From an uncultured Paracoccaceae bacterium (GTDB taxonomy: Bacteria; Pseudomonadota; Alphaproteobacteria; Rhodobacterales; Rhodobacteraceae): 64,000 nucleotides of DNA. Positions 34,901-44,461 of this stretch are shown here, one piece after another. Positions within the stretch are counted from its first letter, which is position 1, and each line of letters begins with the position of its first letter. The stretch is taken from contig CANMAI010000001.1 of the NCBI GenBank assembly GCA_947495795.1, positions 558,001-622,000 of the forward strand, written 5' to 3'. The notes under the pieces are model-generated. The model searched no databases. It had not been told where the DNA came from and worked only from the letters and a program-made list of their open reading frames with translations. The translations under genes were made by a program, and so were the position numbers.

Positions 34901-36649
34901 ATGCAAAAGTCGCAAGCCGCGTTTCGGCCAAACAATGCAAAGGCGGAATTGCGTGAGGCGTTGACGCAGGGCAAGGGGCTTTTCTGGCTGATAGCGCTGT
35001 TCAGTGTGTTCGTGAACCTGCTGATGCTCACCGGCCCGCTGTTCATGCTTCAGGTATATGATCGTGTTCTCGCAAGCCGGTCGATGGAGACGCTAACGGC
35101 GCTTTTCCTTTTGGTTGGTGCGCTTTACGCGATCATGGGTGTGCTTGATTATGCACGTGGCCGGGTCGCGGCCCGCATTGGAGCGGAGTTTCAGGCAACG
35201 CTCGACAGCCGCGTTTTCGATGCCATCCTGAGACGTTCGGTCATCCCGGCAGAGCGTGCCAAGCCTGCGACGGGGTTGCGTGACCTCGAATCCGTTCAGC
35301 GGTTCATGTCCGCCCCCGTTGTTTTCGCGATTTTCGATATTCCCTGGACGCCGATTTTCATTCTAGCGATCTTCACCTTCCATCCCCTTATGGGCTGGCT
35401 GGCCGTTTTCGGCGGATTGGTGCTGATCTGCGTGACGATTTTAAATCAGATACTCACAAGCCGTCCTCAGATTGAGGCACAGGTTGCCAGCAACCAGAGC
35501 GAGGCATTTGCCGAGGGTGTGCGGGAACAAGGTGAACTGGTGCAGGGCCTTGGTATGCGCAACGCGGTGCTCCAGCGCTGGCAGGCGAACCGGGATAAAG
35601 CGCTCGAAGCACAGATCCTTGCGAGTGATAAGACCGGTGTGTTCACCACACTTTCGAAAACGTTCCGCTTCTTCCTGCAATCCGCGATGCTTGCACTGGG
35701 TGCTCTGCTTGTGCTGCGCGGCCAGCTTTCGCCTGGGGCAATGATTGCCGGCTCCATCCTGATGGGCCGTGCACTGGCACCTGTGGATCAGGCCATTGGC
35801 GGATGGTCTCTTTTCCAACGGGCGCGTCAGGGTTGGAGTTCTCTGACGGATCTCATGAATACCACAGCGCCCGAGCCGGAGCATACGCCCCTGCCAGCAC
35901 CCCGTTCCATTCTGGAAGCGCAGCAGGTGACGGTCGTGCCGCCGGGCGACAAGGTTGCGACGCTGCGTATGCTCAGTTTCCGGTTGGAGCCGGGGCAAGC
36001 GCTTGGCGTGATCGGCCCGAGCGGATCGGGCAAATCCACCCTAGCGCGGGTTCTCACAGGCATCTGGCCGCCGGCATCCGGAAAGGTACGGCTGGATGGA
36101 GCGACGCTTGATCAGTATGATCCTGAGGCTCTTGGCGCTCAGATCGGTTATCTGCCTCAGGACGTGGCCCTTTTTGGTGCAACCGTAACAGAGAACATCG
36201 CTCGGCTCACCGCCCAGCCGGACCCTAGAAAGGTGGTGGAGGCTGCAAAGAAGGCGGGTGCGCATGAAATGATCCTAAACCTCTCGCAAGGGTATGATAC
36301 CGTGCTGATGCCCAATGGCGGCAGGCTTTCCGGCGGACAGAAGCAACGGATCGGACTGGCCCGTGCCATGTACGGTGATCCCGCGATCCTTATCCTTGAT
36401 GAGCCCAACTCCAACCTCGACAGCGAGGGTGGGAATGCGCTGAACCAAGCTATCCGCACCATGAAGGAAGCCGGAAAATCGGTGATTATCATGGCCCATC
36501 GGCCCAGCGGCATTACCGAATGTGATTTGCTGTTGGTGATTGAAAACGGTGTGATGAAAGCATTCGGCCCGCGTGATGAAGTTTTGCGCGAGCAGATCAA
36601 GAACTACAATCAGATAGCAGGCTCCATAGGAGCGGAAGGCAAGAAATGA
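34901..36649 (+). CDS. type I secretion system permease/ATPase (PrtD/HlyB type)
   Basis: A 582-residue ABC exporter half-transporter. The membrane domain covers about residues 30-320 (FSVFVNLLMLTGPLFMLQVYDRVLASRS is its diagnostic start; hallmark piece MLQVYDRVLASRS). The nucleotide-binding domain has Walker A GPSGSGKST near residue 372, the signature LSGGQKQR and Walker B ILILDEPNSNLD, with H-loop IIMAHRPS. PrtD-type proteins export RTX proteases and similar proteins with HlyD-type adaptors. AGGAAGAGAG precedes the ATG at 34901. The stop overlaps the adaptor ATG by 4 nt. No RTX substrate or TolC homologue is nearby. Confidence 0.92.
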   Translation: MQKSQAAFRPNNAKAELREALTQGKGLFWLIALFSVFVNLLMLTGPLFMLQVYDRVLASRSMETLTALFLLVGALYAIMGVLDYARGRVAARIGAEFQATLDSRVFDAILRRSVIPAERAKPATGLRDLESVQRFMSAPVVFAIFDIPWTPIFILAIFTFHPLMGWLAVFGGLVLICVTILNQILTSRPQIEAQVASNQSEAFAEGVREQGELVQGLGMRNAVLQRWQANRDKALEAQILASDKTGVFTTLSKTFRFFLQSAMLALGALLVLRGQLSPGAMIAGSILMGRALAPVDQAIGGWSLFQRARQGWSSLTDLMNTTAPEPEHTPLPAPRSILEAQQVTVVPPGDKVATLRMLSFRLEPGQALGVIGPSGSGKSTLARVLTGIWPPASGKVRLDGATLDQYDPEALGAQIGYLPQDVALFGATVTENIARLTAQPDPRKVVEAAKKAGAHEMILNLSQGYDTVLMPNGGRLSGGQKQRIGLARAMYGDPAILILDEPNSNLDSEGGNALNQAIRTMKEAGKSVIIMAHRPSGITECDLLLVIENGVMKAFGPRDEVLREQIKNYNQIAGSIGAEGKK

Positions 36650-37950
36650 GCGATCGCAGTTCACCCTGGAACCCCATTCGCCCCGTCTTGATCGGCCTGG
36701 GCGCTCTTGGCTTTCTTGTTTTCGGCCTCGGCGCATGGTCTGCGCTCGCCAATATCTCGGGCGCTATCGTTGCCCCGGGTATGATCATTGTGGAAGGCAA
36801 CCGTCAGGCTGTCCAGCATCCCGAAGGCGGAGTGGTGGGCCAAATTCTTGTGGAAGAGGGAGCAAAGGTGGAGGCGGGCGATACGCTTCTGCGGCTCGAT
36901 GGCCGGATGCTGCGATCTGAGCTTGCAATCATCGAAAGCCAGCTTTTCGAGATCATGGCCCGCCGCGCACGGCTTGAGGCTGAGCGGGACGGCGCGGAGG
37001 TATTGCGCTTCGATCAAGAGCTGATGGAGCTTGCCGAGACGAACACAGATGTTTTGGCGTTGATGCTCGGGCAGGAGCGGCTCTTCCGTGCCCGGCAGGA
37101 TTCACTTGGCAAAGAGGTGGAGCAGCTGGCGGAACAGAAGGTGCAGATCGGGAACCAGATTGAGGGCAGCATGGCACAGCTTTCCGCCTTGCGCGAACAG
37201 CTGAGCCTGATCGAGCAGGAACTTTCCGATCAGCAGAGCCTTCTGGACAAGGGCTTGACACAGGTTTCGCGCGTTCTTTCCCTGCAACGGGAAAAGTCGC
37301 GGCTTGGAGGGCTGGTGGGAGAGCTTACCTCTCAGGCCGCTGGCCTGCGTGCACGGGTGACGGAGATCGAAATCGGCGCGCTGAAACTCGATACCAACTT
37401 GCGCGAGCAGGCGATCAGTGAATTGCGCGATATCCAGTACCGCGAGATCGAGTTGAAGGAGCGGCGGCTTTCCGGTAGGGAAACGCTCTCGCGGCTTGAG
37501 GTGAAGGCACCTGTGAACGGCGTTGTTTATGGTCGGCAGATCAACACGATCGGTGCCGTAATCCGCCCGGCGGATGTGATCATGTACATCGTCCCGCAGG
37601 ATATTCCACTCGTCATCTCGACCCGGATTGATGCTATCAACATTGATGAAGTGGCGCTCGGGCAGGAAGCTGCGCTGCGTTTCTCTGCGTTTGATCAGCG
37701 CACTACCCCGGAGATCTACGGCTACGTTAGCAAGGTCTCCGGCGATACGTTCGTGGATGAGAACACGGGCTACACTTTCTATCAGGCAGAAATTCTGCCC
37801 AAGGAAGGTGAGGTAGAGCGGCTGGGCAATATCACTCTGGTGCCAGGAATGCCTGTGGAAAGCTTCATAAAAACCGGAGAGCGAAGCCCACTGAACTATC
37901 TGGTGAAGCCAATGGCGGATTATTTCAACAAGGCTTTCCGCGAGAGCTGA
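36646..37950 (+). CDS. type I secretion membrane-fusion protein (HlyD/PrtE family)
   Basis: A 434-residue periplasmic adaptor with one N-terminal membrane helix (VLIGLGALGFLVFGLGAWSAL), a lipoyl half-motif (GVVGQILVEEGAKVEAGDTLLRLDG), a long coiled-coil hairpin of about residues 85-260 rich in Glu, Gln and Leu, the second lipoyl half (RLEVKAPVNGVVYG) and a C-terminal beta-barrel. It links the ABC exporter to an outer-membrane channel. Start codon overlaps the ABC gene as ATGA, so the two proteins should be made in balance. Confidence 0.92.
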   Translation: MSDRSSPWNPIRPVLIGLGALGFLVFGLGAWSALANISGAIVAPGMIIVEGNRQAVQHPEGGVVGQILVEEGAKVEAGDTLLRLDGRMLRSELAIIESQLFEIMARRARLEAERDGAEVLRFDQELMELAETNTDVLALMLGQERLFRARQDSLGKEVEQLAEQKVQIGNQIEGSMAQLSALREQLSLIEQELSDQQSLLDKGLTQVSRVLSLQREKSRLGGLVGELTSQAAGLRARVTEIEIGALKLDTNLREQAISELRDIQYREIELKERRLSGRETLSRLEVKAPVNGVVYGRQINTIGAVIRPADVIMYIVPQDIPLVISTRIDAINIDEVALGQEAALRFSAFDQRTTPEIYGYVSKVSGDTFVDENTGYTFYQAEILPKEGEVERLGNITLVPGMPVESFIKTGERSPLNYLVKPMADYFNKAFRES

Positions 37951-38014
37951 ACCGTTCTTTACCTCGCTCATTGGATCGCTATCGTGAGCGGCATTGCAGC
38001 CACAGGGAAACCGC

Positions 38015-38479
38015 ATGACCGGCAAGATCGACGCGAAACTCGAAAGTCTCGGTATTACACTACCAGAGGCTTCGGCCCCGGCGGCCAATTATGTGCCGTT
38101 CGTTCAAACGGGTGATCTTGTTTTCATCTCCGGCCAGCTTCCAGCCTCGCCTGATGGTTTGATGAAAGGCAAGGTTGGCGCAGAGGTGGATGTTGAAACA
38201 GCCAAGAATGCGGCTCGCCACTGTGGGATTGCCCTGATCGCACAGCTCAAGGCAGCCTGCGGTGGGGATCTTGATCTTGTGGTCCGTGTTGTAAAGCTCA
38301 CCGGCTTTGTGAACGCTGTGCCTGAGTTTGAGCAGCATCCTGCTGTTGTGAATGGCGCTTCCGATCTGATGGCCGATGTTTTTGGCGCAAAGGGTGCGCA
38401 TTCCCGCGCGGCCGTGGGATCAGGCTCGCTGCCATTCAATGTTCAGGTGGAAGTGGAGGGCGTGTTCCAGATTGCCTAA
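38015..38479 (+). CDS. RidA family protein
   Basis: A 154-residue member of the YjgF/YER057c/UK114 family, of the slightly longer type. Blocks: VQTGDLVFISGQLP, the region ALIAQLKAACGGDLDLVVRVVKLTGFVN, and the C-terminal KGAHSRAAVGSGSLPFNVQVEVEGVFQI. RidA proteins hydrolyse reactive enamine/imine intermediates; the arginine in the HSRAAVG segment is where the catalytic Arg of RidA lies. Which subfamily this is cannot be settled by eye. It overlaps the next gene by 8 nt. Confidence 0.85.
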   Translation: MTGKIDAKLESLGITLPEASAPAANYVPFVQTGDLVFISGQLPASPDGLMKGKVGAEVDVETAKNAARHCGIALIAQLKAACGGDLDLVVRVVKLTGFVNAVPEFEQHPAVVNGASDLMADVFGAKGAHSRAAVGSGSLPFNVQVEVEGVFQIA

Positions 38480-39239
38480 GCCAAAGCTGGACCCTGCATT
38501 CCTGAAGATCCCGCTGGCACATAGAGGGCTTCATGATCTATCAGACGGGCGGATTGAGAACTCAGCATCCGCTTGCATTGCGGCTGTCCACGCTGGCTTT
38601 GGCATCGAGATAGATGTTCAACTCAGTGCAGACGGGGTGGCCATGGTGTTCCACGATGATGCGTTGGAACGGGTTACGGATGCCAATGGGCGTGTCAGAG
38701 AGCGGACAGCCAAAGAGCTGCAGCATATCCGGCTGAGGGGCAGTTCCGAGACGATTCCGGCGCTCGGACAAGTTCTTTCCGTCGTAAAAGGCCAAGTGCC
38801 ATTGCTGATAGAGATTAAGGATCAGGATGGTGCCATGGGCGCAAATACCGGCTCGCTGGAGCAGGCTGTGGCGGAGGATCTTTTAGGCTACAATGGTCCG
38901 GTGGCGGTGATGTCCTTCAATCCGCATGCGGTGGAAAGCTTTCAGCAGTTTGCGCCCGCAATCCCGGTGGGGCTGACAACCGCTGCTTTTGAAAAAGAGC
39001 ATTGGGAGTGGGTCCCGGCGAACCGGCGCCAGGAACTCTCTACACTTTGTGATGCAGAGCGCCTTGATGTCTCCTTCATAAGCCACGATCAGAGCGCGCT
39101 TGCTTCCGAACCCGTTGCGCGGCTGAAAGACAAGGGGCTTCCAGTTTTGACATGGACTATCCGAAACAACAAAGAAGAGGCCGTGGCACGAAATATTGCG
39201 GACAATGTCACTTTTGAAGGATATATCCCCTGCCATTGA
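38472..39239 (+). CDS. glycerophosphodiester phosphodiesterase-family protein
   Basis: A 255-residue TIM-barrel enzyme. The family motifs are LAHRGLHD near residue 15, GFGIEIDVQLSADGVAMVFHDDALERVT with the catalytic Glu/Asp and His, and LLIEIKDQ. The C-terminal LPVLTWTIRNNKEE completes the barrel. It hydrolyses glycerophosphodiesters to glycerol-3-phosphate and an alcohol. No signal peptide, so cytosolic. The only in-frame start consistent with the conserved N-terminus is a TTG at 38472 inside the end of the RidA gene. Confidence 0.88.
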   Translation: MPKPKLDPAFLKIPLAHRGLHDLSDGRIENSASACIAAVHAGFGIEIDVQLSADGVAMVFHDDALERVTDANGRVRERTAKELQHIRLRGSSETIPALGQVLSVVKGQVPLLIEIKDQDGAMGANTGSLEQAVAEDLLGYNGPVAVMSFNPHAVESFQQFAPAIPVGLTTAAFEKEHWEWVPANRRQELSTLCDAERLDVSFISHDQSALASEPVARLKDKGLPVLTWTIRNNKEEAVARNIADNVTFEGYIPCH

Positions 39240-39298
39240 CGCAAGCCGCATGGCACCCATCTCTAGAGCTATCCCTCTACGCAGAATGGACAGCCTGA

Positions 39299-40489
39299 AT
39301 GGATGATGCTCCGCGCATAGAAATTGAAGTACTGGCCAGCATTTCCTCGGTAAGCGCCGATGAGTGGGATGCCTGCACGGACCCGGACGCAGGCCCGCGC
39401 CCGTTGGATCCCTTTACGCGCCATCGGTTTTTGAAGGCGCTGGAGGATAGCAACTCGGTTGGCACGGGCACAGGCTGGCAGCCTCGCCATATTGTTGCCC
39501 GAGCGCAGGGTGAGGTGATTGCGGTGATGCCGCTTTACGGCAAGTCCCACAGTCAGGGCGAATATATCTTCGATCACAACTGGGCGCATGCTTACGAGCG
39601 TGCAGGTGGGCGCTACTACCCCAAATTGCAGGCTTCTATCCCCTTTACGCCCGCTACGGGCCGCCGCTTTCTGGCAAGGCCCGGCTGGGAAGAGACAGGA
39701 CGCGCGGCTCTGACGCAAGGTGCCGTACAACTCGCACTGCAAAACAAGGTATCTTCGCTCCACATAACGTTTTGCACAGAGGCGGAGTACGAGGCAGGCG
39801 GCGAGGCAGGCTTGCTCCAGAGAACCAGCCAGCAGTTTCACTGGTTCAACCGCGATTACACTGATTTTGAGGCCTTTTTGGCGGACCTTTCATCGCGAAA
39901 GCGCAAGACCATCCGTAAAGAACGCCGAGTGGCTGCCGAAGCGGGGCTTACGATCCGCATGCTCACTGGCGCGGATATCGAGCCGCACCACTGGGATGCG
40001 TTCTGGGAGTTCTATCAGGACACGGGTGCCAGAAAGTGGGGCACGCCGTACCTCACACGACAATTCTTCCGCGAGGCACAGGCGTATTTGCGGGACGACA
40101 TGCTGCTGATACTTGCCGAGCGTGAGGACGTGCCAGTTGCCGCAGCACTCAACTTTATTGGCGCAGACGTCCTTTATGGCCGCTACTGGGGCTGCAATAT
40201 GGAAATTCCGTGCCTCCATTTTGAGCTTTGCTATTACCGCGCCATCGAGTTCGCGATTGAAAACGGACTTTCGCGGGTGGAAGCGGGCGCGCAGGGGAGC
40301 CACAAGCTGGCCCGCGGATATCTGCCCGTGCCAACCTATTCTCTTCACTGGGTTGCGGATGAAGGCTTTGCCAATGCAATCTCGGAATATCTGGAAGCGG
40401 AGCGCGCAGCTGTGGATGAGGAGATAGAGATTGTCACCTCCTATGGCCCCTTCCGAAAAACACTCAACGAAGATGAAGGAGCGGAATAG
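39299..40489 (+). CDS. GNAT/FemAB-like acyltransferase (peptidogalycan-type family)
   Basis: A 396-residue cytosolic protein of the FemAB-like branch of the GNAT fold (COG3146, DUF482). Typical segments are [24 protein letters not shown] at the N-terminus, [22 protein letters not shown]-like text (here [20 protein letters not shown]), [12 protein letters not shown] and the C-terminal [22 protein letters not shown]. Members of this family are annotated as N-acetyltransferases or peptidoglycan-related transferases, but the substrate is not established. It starts 59 nt after the phosphodiesterase and 2 nt before the dehydratase gene, so it belongs to this four-gene unit. Confidence 0.8.
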   Translation: MDDAPRIEIEVLASISSVSADEWDACTDPDAGPRPLDPFTRHRFLKALEDSNSVGTGTGWQPRHIVARAQGEVIAVMPLYGKSHSQGEYIFDHNWAHAYERAGGRYYPKLQASIPFTPATGRRFLARPGWEETGRAALTQGAVQLALQNKVSSLHITFCTEAEYEAGGEAGLLQRTSQQFHWFNRDYTDFEAFLADLSSRKRKTIRKERRVAAEAGLTIRMLTGADIEPHHWDAFWEFYQDTGARKWGTPYLTRQFFREAQAYLRDDMLLILAEREDVPVAAALNFIGADVLYGRYWGCNMEIPCLHFELCYYRAIEFAIENGLSRVEAGAQGSHKLARGYLPVPTYSLHWVADEGFANAISEYLEAERAAVDEEIEIVTSYGPFRKTLNEDEGAE

Positions 40490-40491
40490 AC

Positions 40492-40788
40492 ATGGCTGAA
40501 AAACTCACCGACGAAGCACGCGAAACCGGGCTTGCGCCGCTTCTATCTGAAGGCTGGGCGCTTGACAGTGGCCGCGATGCGATCACGAAAGAGTATAAAT
40601 TCGGCAATTTTATCAAAGCCTTCGGCTGGATGACGCAGGCTGCTTTTGTTGCGGAGAAGATGAATCACCACCCTGAATGGTCCAACGTTTACAACCGGGT
40701 CACCGTTACGCTGACAACCCATGACGCAGGCGGCCTGACAGACCTTGACCTTACACTCGCAAAGAAGATGGATGCGCTAGCCGGGTGA
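40492..40788 (+). CDS. phhB: 4a-hydroxytetrahydrobiopterin dehydratase (pterin-4a-carbinolamine dehydratase)
   Basis: A 98-residue protein with the diagnostic [31 protein letters not shown] motif (hallmark [12 protein letters not shown]), which contains the active-site histidines. It dehydrates 4a-hydroxytetrahydropterin formed by aromatic amino acid hydroxylases; a related role in molybdopterin handling has been proposed for some homologues. No phenylalanine hydroxylase is nearby. The end overlaps the convergent serine-hydrolase gene by 12 nt. Confidence 0.92.
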   Translation: MAEKLTDEARETGLAPLLSEGWALDSGRDAITKEYKFGNFIKAFGWMTQAAFVAEKMNHHPEWSNVYNRVTVTLTTHDAGGLTDLDLTLAKKMDALAG

Positions 40789-41985
40789 TCCCGCAAGCCC
40801 GGCCGAAAGCGCGCGAAAGAACGAGACCCATTTCAGGTTGGTCGCATCGCCACCCTCGCGAAAACGCCGATTGGCGGAGTTGACGGCGATCACCACACCG
40901 TGGTTGCGATTGATATAGATGTACTGGTCGTAGATCCCCCGCGCGAGGAATTCCCCTTCCGCCGCGCCGGGTGGTACCCACCATTGGTACCCATACCCCC
41001 AAACCCGGCCAGTCGCACTTTCAGGTGCTATATTGACGGTACTTTCGGCGACCCAGTCTTCCGGCACGATCTGGGTATCGCCCACACGCCCGTTTTCCAG
41101 CATCATCTGGCCGAACCGCGCATAATCCCGTGTGCGCATGTTCAGCCCACCCAGAACAAATGCTGTGCCGCGCCCGTCTGTAAGATAATAGTGCGGGCCT
41201 TCGGTACCTATCGGAGCGATCACCTTTTCTTCCAACAGATCCACAACGTCTCGGCCCGTCGCACCCCGGATCACCATTCCGATAACATGCGTATCTATGG
41301 AAACATATTGCCGTGCCTCGCCCGGTGGCCGCGTGCGATCAGAAAGGGCTGCGGCGAACCCGTCCATCGAGTGGCCGAGCGCCAACACACGGCCCATCTT
41401 GTTGATATCAGAATTAAAATCCAGATAGTCCTCATTGAAAGTCACTCCGGAAGACATCGTCAGAACGTCGCGGATCGGTACGCCGTCATAGGCGGAACCG
41501 GCAAGTTCCGGTGCATATTTGGTTACAGGATCATCCAGCGACGCAATGCTGCCTTCCTCCATGAGGATACCAAAAAGCGCAGACAGGAAGCTCTTGGCAA
41601 CGGACCATGAGATGCGGGTGTCTTCCGCCTTTGTGCCCTTCAGATAGGCCTCATGGGCAATTTTTCCGTCTTTGAGAACGACGAGTGCCGTCATGTTGGT
41701 TCGCTCAATCCAATCGGCTACCGCCTCTGTCCGGCCTTCATGGGCGAACGTCTCGGCAATCGGTTGGGGTGAATTCGCCAAGGGGCGCGGTTCTCCTGCA
41801 GCGAGGTTCGCCGTAAGAAACATCGTCTCCATGCTGGAAAAGTTCGAGACGATCCGATCTTCATCAAAGAGCGTGTTGACTCTGTAGAGACGCTCGAGCC
41901 GTTCCCAGAAGACGAAAGTCAGAAGGGCTCCTATCAGAGCCAGAAAGACGAGCCCGCGAAGGCTCCACCGGATTACTGTTCGCAT
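40777..41985 (-). CDS. serine hydrolase, class C beta-lactamase-like, membrane-anchored
   Basis: A 402-residue protein with an N-terminal membrane anchor ([17 protein letters not shown]) and a penicillin-binding-protein-like domain facing the periplasm. The SxxK nucleophile motif is SVAKSF near residue 132, the second motif is probably YVS near residue 240 and the third region lies in the C-terminal GYGYQWWV block. Such proteins act as esterases, peptidases or unknown hydrolases; a beta-lactamase function is not implied. The Shine-Dalgarno sequence and ATG are both inside a long hairpin (see 41981-42021). Confidence 0.87.
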   Translation of the reverse strand: MRTVIRWSLRGLVFLALIGALLTFVFWERLERLYRVNTLFDEDRIVSNFSSMETMFLTANLAAGEPRPLANSPQPIAETFAHEGRTEAVADWIERTNMTALVVLKDGKIAHEAYLKGTKAEDTRISWSVAKSFLSALFGILMEEGSIASLDDPVTKYAPELAGSAYDGVPIRDVLTMSSGVTFNEDYLDFNSDINKMGRVLALGHSMDGFAAALSDRTRPPGEARQYVSIDTHVIGMVIRGATGRDVVDLLEEKVIAPIGTEGPHYYLTDGRGTAFVLGGLNMRTRDYARFGQMMLENGRVGDTQIVPEDWVAESTVNIAPESATGRVWGYGYQWWVPPGAAEGEFLARGIYDQYIYINRNHGVVIAVNSANRRFREGGDATNLKWVSFFRALSAGLAGSPG

Positions 41986-42021
41986 GACACCCTCCTCCAG
42001 AGGAGTTTAGGGTGTCATGCG
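41981..42021 (-). promoter_or_regulatory. hairpin enclosing the ribosome site and start codon of the serine hydrolase
   Basis: On the minus strand, CGCATGACACCCT (from 42021) pairs perfectly with AGGGTGTCATGCG (ending 41981), with an inner CTCC/GGAG stem and TCT loop. The GGAGGAGG ribosome site and the ATG of the downstream gene are fully paired in this structure. The 5' arm also contains a three-codon open frame, ATG ACA CCC TAA. No T-tract follows, so termination is unlikely. Confidence 0.7.
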
Positions 42022-42098
42022 GGTTTACGCCCTGTCCACGGTTCCGTAAGGTCAGCGAAGGTCTGTGGCTTCTTCGTTTGGTCGCCAAGCGTTTGATA

Positions 42099-42587
42099 TT
42101 AAAGCTGATCCAGCAGCGTTTCGCCTGCGGAAAGCTCGCACACACCGGGGCTGTCTTCCACATTGAGATGCGTTACCTTCCCGTTTTCGACTACCATCGC
42201 AAACCGCTGAGAGCGGGACAGAAGGCCGACGGGTGGTGCGCTGAAATCAAGCCCCAGTGCTGCGATGAATGCACCTGATGGATCTGCGAGCATGCGAATG
42301 TCTGCGGCGGAGGCACCCGTTGCTTCACCCCATGCTTTCATGACGAACGGATCGTTTACGGAAACGCATGCGATGGATGTAACCCCTTTATCTTCAAGCG
42401 CTTTCTTGGTGCGAATGAAGCTTGGTACATGCGCTGAGGAGCATGTGGGGGTGTAAGCACCCGGGACGCCGAAGAGCACTGTTTTGCCGGAGCCGAGCAC
42501 ATCGGAAAGAGCCACGGTTGCGGGGCCTTCTGTGCCCATTTCGATGAACTCGCCTGCGGGCAGGGTATCGCCGATAGAAATTGTCAT
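42099..42587 (-). CDS. peroxiredoxin (Prx5 type)
   Basis: A 162-residue thiol peroxidase. The peroxidatic cysteine is in GAYTPTCSSAHVPSF near residue 49, and a second cysteine in GVCELSAGETLLDQL near the C-terminus could resolve it as in atypical 2-Cys Prx5. The VNDPFVMKAWGE segment is typical of the Prx5 group. It reduces hydrogen and organic peroxides in the cytoplasm, with glutaredoxin or thioredoxin. AAGGAG lies 10-15 nt before the ATG. It is divergent from the flavoprotein gene at 42683, a possible functional pairing for redox defence. Confidence 0.92.
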   Translation of the reverse strand: MTISIGDTLPAGEFIEMGTEGPATVALSDVLGSGKTVLFGVPGAYTPTCSSAHVPSFIRTKKALEDKGVTSIACVSVNDPFVMKAWGEATGASAADIRMLADPSGAFIAALGLDFSAPPVGLLSRSQRFAMVVENGKVTHLNVEDSPGVCELSAGETLLDQL

Positions 42588-42682
42588 GGATATGGCTCCT
42601 TCGTTGCACTCTTTGTGTTGGGTCATATAGGGTTTGGTGCAGTTTTCACAGGGGAATTGCCCCGGCTTCAGGGAATAGTGAG

Positions 42683-43894
42683 ATGGCGGGGATTGTGGTT
42701 GTGGGCGCGGGGCAGGCTGGCGCTACCTTGTTGGAAACACTGCGGAAAAAGGGATACTCTGGGGAGCTGACCCTGGTGGGGAGCGAGCCGCATCTGCCGT
42801 ATCAGCGGCCTCCGCTTTCCAAGAAGTATCTGTTGGGCGAAATGGAGGCGGAGCGGTTGCACCTGCGACCGGCCAGTTTTTATGAGGCCGAGGGTATCAC
42901 CTTGCGAATGGGAACGCGGGTGACAGGGATAGACCGGGCAGCGCGAATGGTGCATCTGGAGGGGGATATTTCCCTTCCTTATGAACAACTTGCACTGACG
43001 ACAGGCTCCACTGCTCGCCGCTTGCCGGAGGCTGTGGGGGGCGGGCTTGCCGGGGTATACACCGTGCGGGATCTGGCGGATGTGGATGCTATGGCGGCGG
43101 AGGTAGTTCCTGAGCGGCATGTGCTGATTGTGGGGGGTGGGTATATCGGGCTGGAGGCGGCGGCTGTGGCGGCTGCGAAGGGCCTGCGGGTGACGCTGAT
43201 CGAGATGGCTGATCGGATACTCAAACGGGTTGCCTGTACCGAGACGGCCGACTATTTCCGGGCACTGCACAAACGCCACGGCGTTGAAATACTTGAAGGA
43301 ATTGGGTTGGAGCGGCTGGAAGGCGATGGCCGTGTGAAGGCTGTTCATCTGACGGATGGCGAGGTTCTGGAGGTTGATTTCGTTGTGGTGGGCGTGGGGA
43401 TTTCGCCCGAAACATGGTTGGCGGAAAGTGCGGGATTGCGGTTGGAAAACGGGATTGCGGTGGATGCGTTTGGGCGCACCTCTGATCCTCTGATTTATGC
43501 GGCGGGGGATTGTGCCTCTTTCCCGTATCGCGGATCCCGGATCAGGCTGGAATCTGTTCCGCATGCCATTGATTTTGCTGGGGTTTTGGCCGCTAATATG
43601 CTGGGGGATGAGGTGGAGTATACGGCCAAACCCTGGTTCTGGTCGGATCAGTATGATGTGAAATTGCAGATTGCGGGGCTGAACACCGGGTATGATCGGG
43701 TTGTGACGCGGGAGGGAGAGCGGGAAGGTTCCTATTCCTGCTGGTATTTCAGAGGGTTGGAGCTTTTGGCGGTGGATGCGATGAATGATCCGAAAGCCTA
43801 TATGACGGGTAAGAGGTGGATTGAGGCAGGGCTTTCTCCGACCGCTGAAGACATTGCTGAAGGATTGGATTTTAAAGCGATATCAGTGAGTTAG
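42683..43894 (+). CDS. FAD-dependent ferredoxin/rubredoxin-reductase-like oxidoreductase
   Basis: A 403-residue pyridine-nucleotide-disulphide-type reductase: FAD motif IVVVGAGQAGATLLETLRKKG, the RPPLSKKYLLG segment of putidaredoxin/rhodocoxin reductases, the NAD(P)H-binding VLIVGGGYIGLEAAAVAAAKG near residue 150 and the second FAD motif IYAAGDCASFPY near residue 275. The C-terminal FWSDQYDVKLQIAGL block is typical of ferredoxin reductases serving cytochrome P450s or ring dioxygenases. No partner ferredoxin or oxygenase is nearby. The upstream 95 nt are shared with the divergent peroxiredoxin gene. Confidence 0.9.
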   Translation: MAGIVVVGAGQAGATLLETLRKKGYSGELTLVGSEPHLPYQRPPLSKKYLLGEMEAERLHLRPASFYEAEGITLRMGTRVTGIDRAARMVHLEGDISLPYEQLALTTGSTARRLPEAVGGGLAGVYTVRDLADVDAMAAEVVPERHVLIVGGGYIGLEAAAVAAAKGLRVTLIEMADRILKRVACTETADYFRALHKRHGVEILEGIGLERLEGDGRVKAVHLTDGEVLEVDFVVVGVGISPETWLAESAGLRLENGIAVDAFGRTSDPLIYAAGDCASFPYRGSRIRLESVPHAIDFAGVLAANMLGDEVEYTAKPWFWSDQYDVKLQIAGLNTGYDRVVTREGEREGSYSCWYFRGLELLAVDAMNDPKAYMTGKRWIEAGLSPTAEDIAEGLDFKAISVS

Positions 43895-43898
43895 ACAT

Positions 43899-44456
43899 AT
43901 GCGGATCGTTGGTGGCAAGTGGCGGGGGATCGGGCTGGCGGCGCTGGGCAAGGGCGATGCGTCTGCGCATCTTCGGCCTACATCCGACAAGGTGCGCGAA
44001 AGCCTGTTTAACGTGCTGGAACACGGGGACTATCCGGGCCTCGAAGGGGCACGTGTGCTGGACCTTTTTGCGGGCACAGGTGCGCTGGCTTTTGAGGCGC
44101 TGAGCCGGGGTGCGGCGGAGGCGTTGCTGGTGGATGACGGGGCCAAGGCGCAAACATTGATCCGCCAAAATATTGATAAATTACAATGCAGTAAGGTTGT
44201 GAAACTGCAAAAGAGAAACGCCACGCGGCTGGGGCAGAACACAGGCGAACCCTTTGATTTCATCTTCCTCGATCCGCCCTATGCCAAGGGGCTGGGAGAG
44301 CGTGCAATGACAGCTGCGCTGGCGGGAAACTGGATCGCGAAGGGGGCCGTGATCGTGTGGGAAGAGAGTGCTGCTATCACCCTTGCCGAGGGGCTGAGAC
44401 AGGCGGACCGGCGGCAATATGGCGGCACCGAGATCACGATTTGCCGCTGGGATTAG
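43899..44456 (+). CDS. rsmD: 16S rRNA (guanine966-N2)-methyltransferase
   Basis: A 185-residue methyltransferase that modifies G966 of 16S rRNA during small-subunit assembly. The N-terminus MRIVGGKWRGIGL, RPTSDKVRESLFNVL, the SAM-binding VLDLFAGTGALAFEALSRGA and the catalytic DFIFLDPPYAKG are all present. It starts 4 nt after the flavoprotein stop, so it is co-transcribed with it. The triple 11-bp repeat begins 5 nt behind its stop. Confidence 0.95.
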   Translation: MRIVGGKWRGIGLAALGKGDASAHLRPTSDKVRESLFNVLEHGDYPGLEGARVLDLFAGTGALAFEALSRGAAEALLVDDGAKAQTLIRQNIDKLQCSKVVKLQKRNATRLGQNTGEPFDFIFLDPPYAKGLGERAMTAALAGNWIAKGAVIVWEESAAITLAEGLRQADRRQYGGTEITICRWD

Positions 44457-44461
44457 AGGCG

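Noticed and set aside
40777-41985. Serine hydrolase considered as a resistance beta-lactamase
   Set aside because: It has the SxxK fold, but it is membrane-anchored, lacks a clear KTG motif and is of the broad esterase/peptidase-like class; no resistance role is supported.
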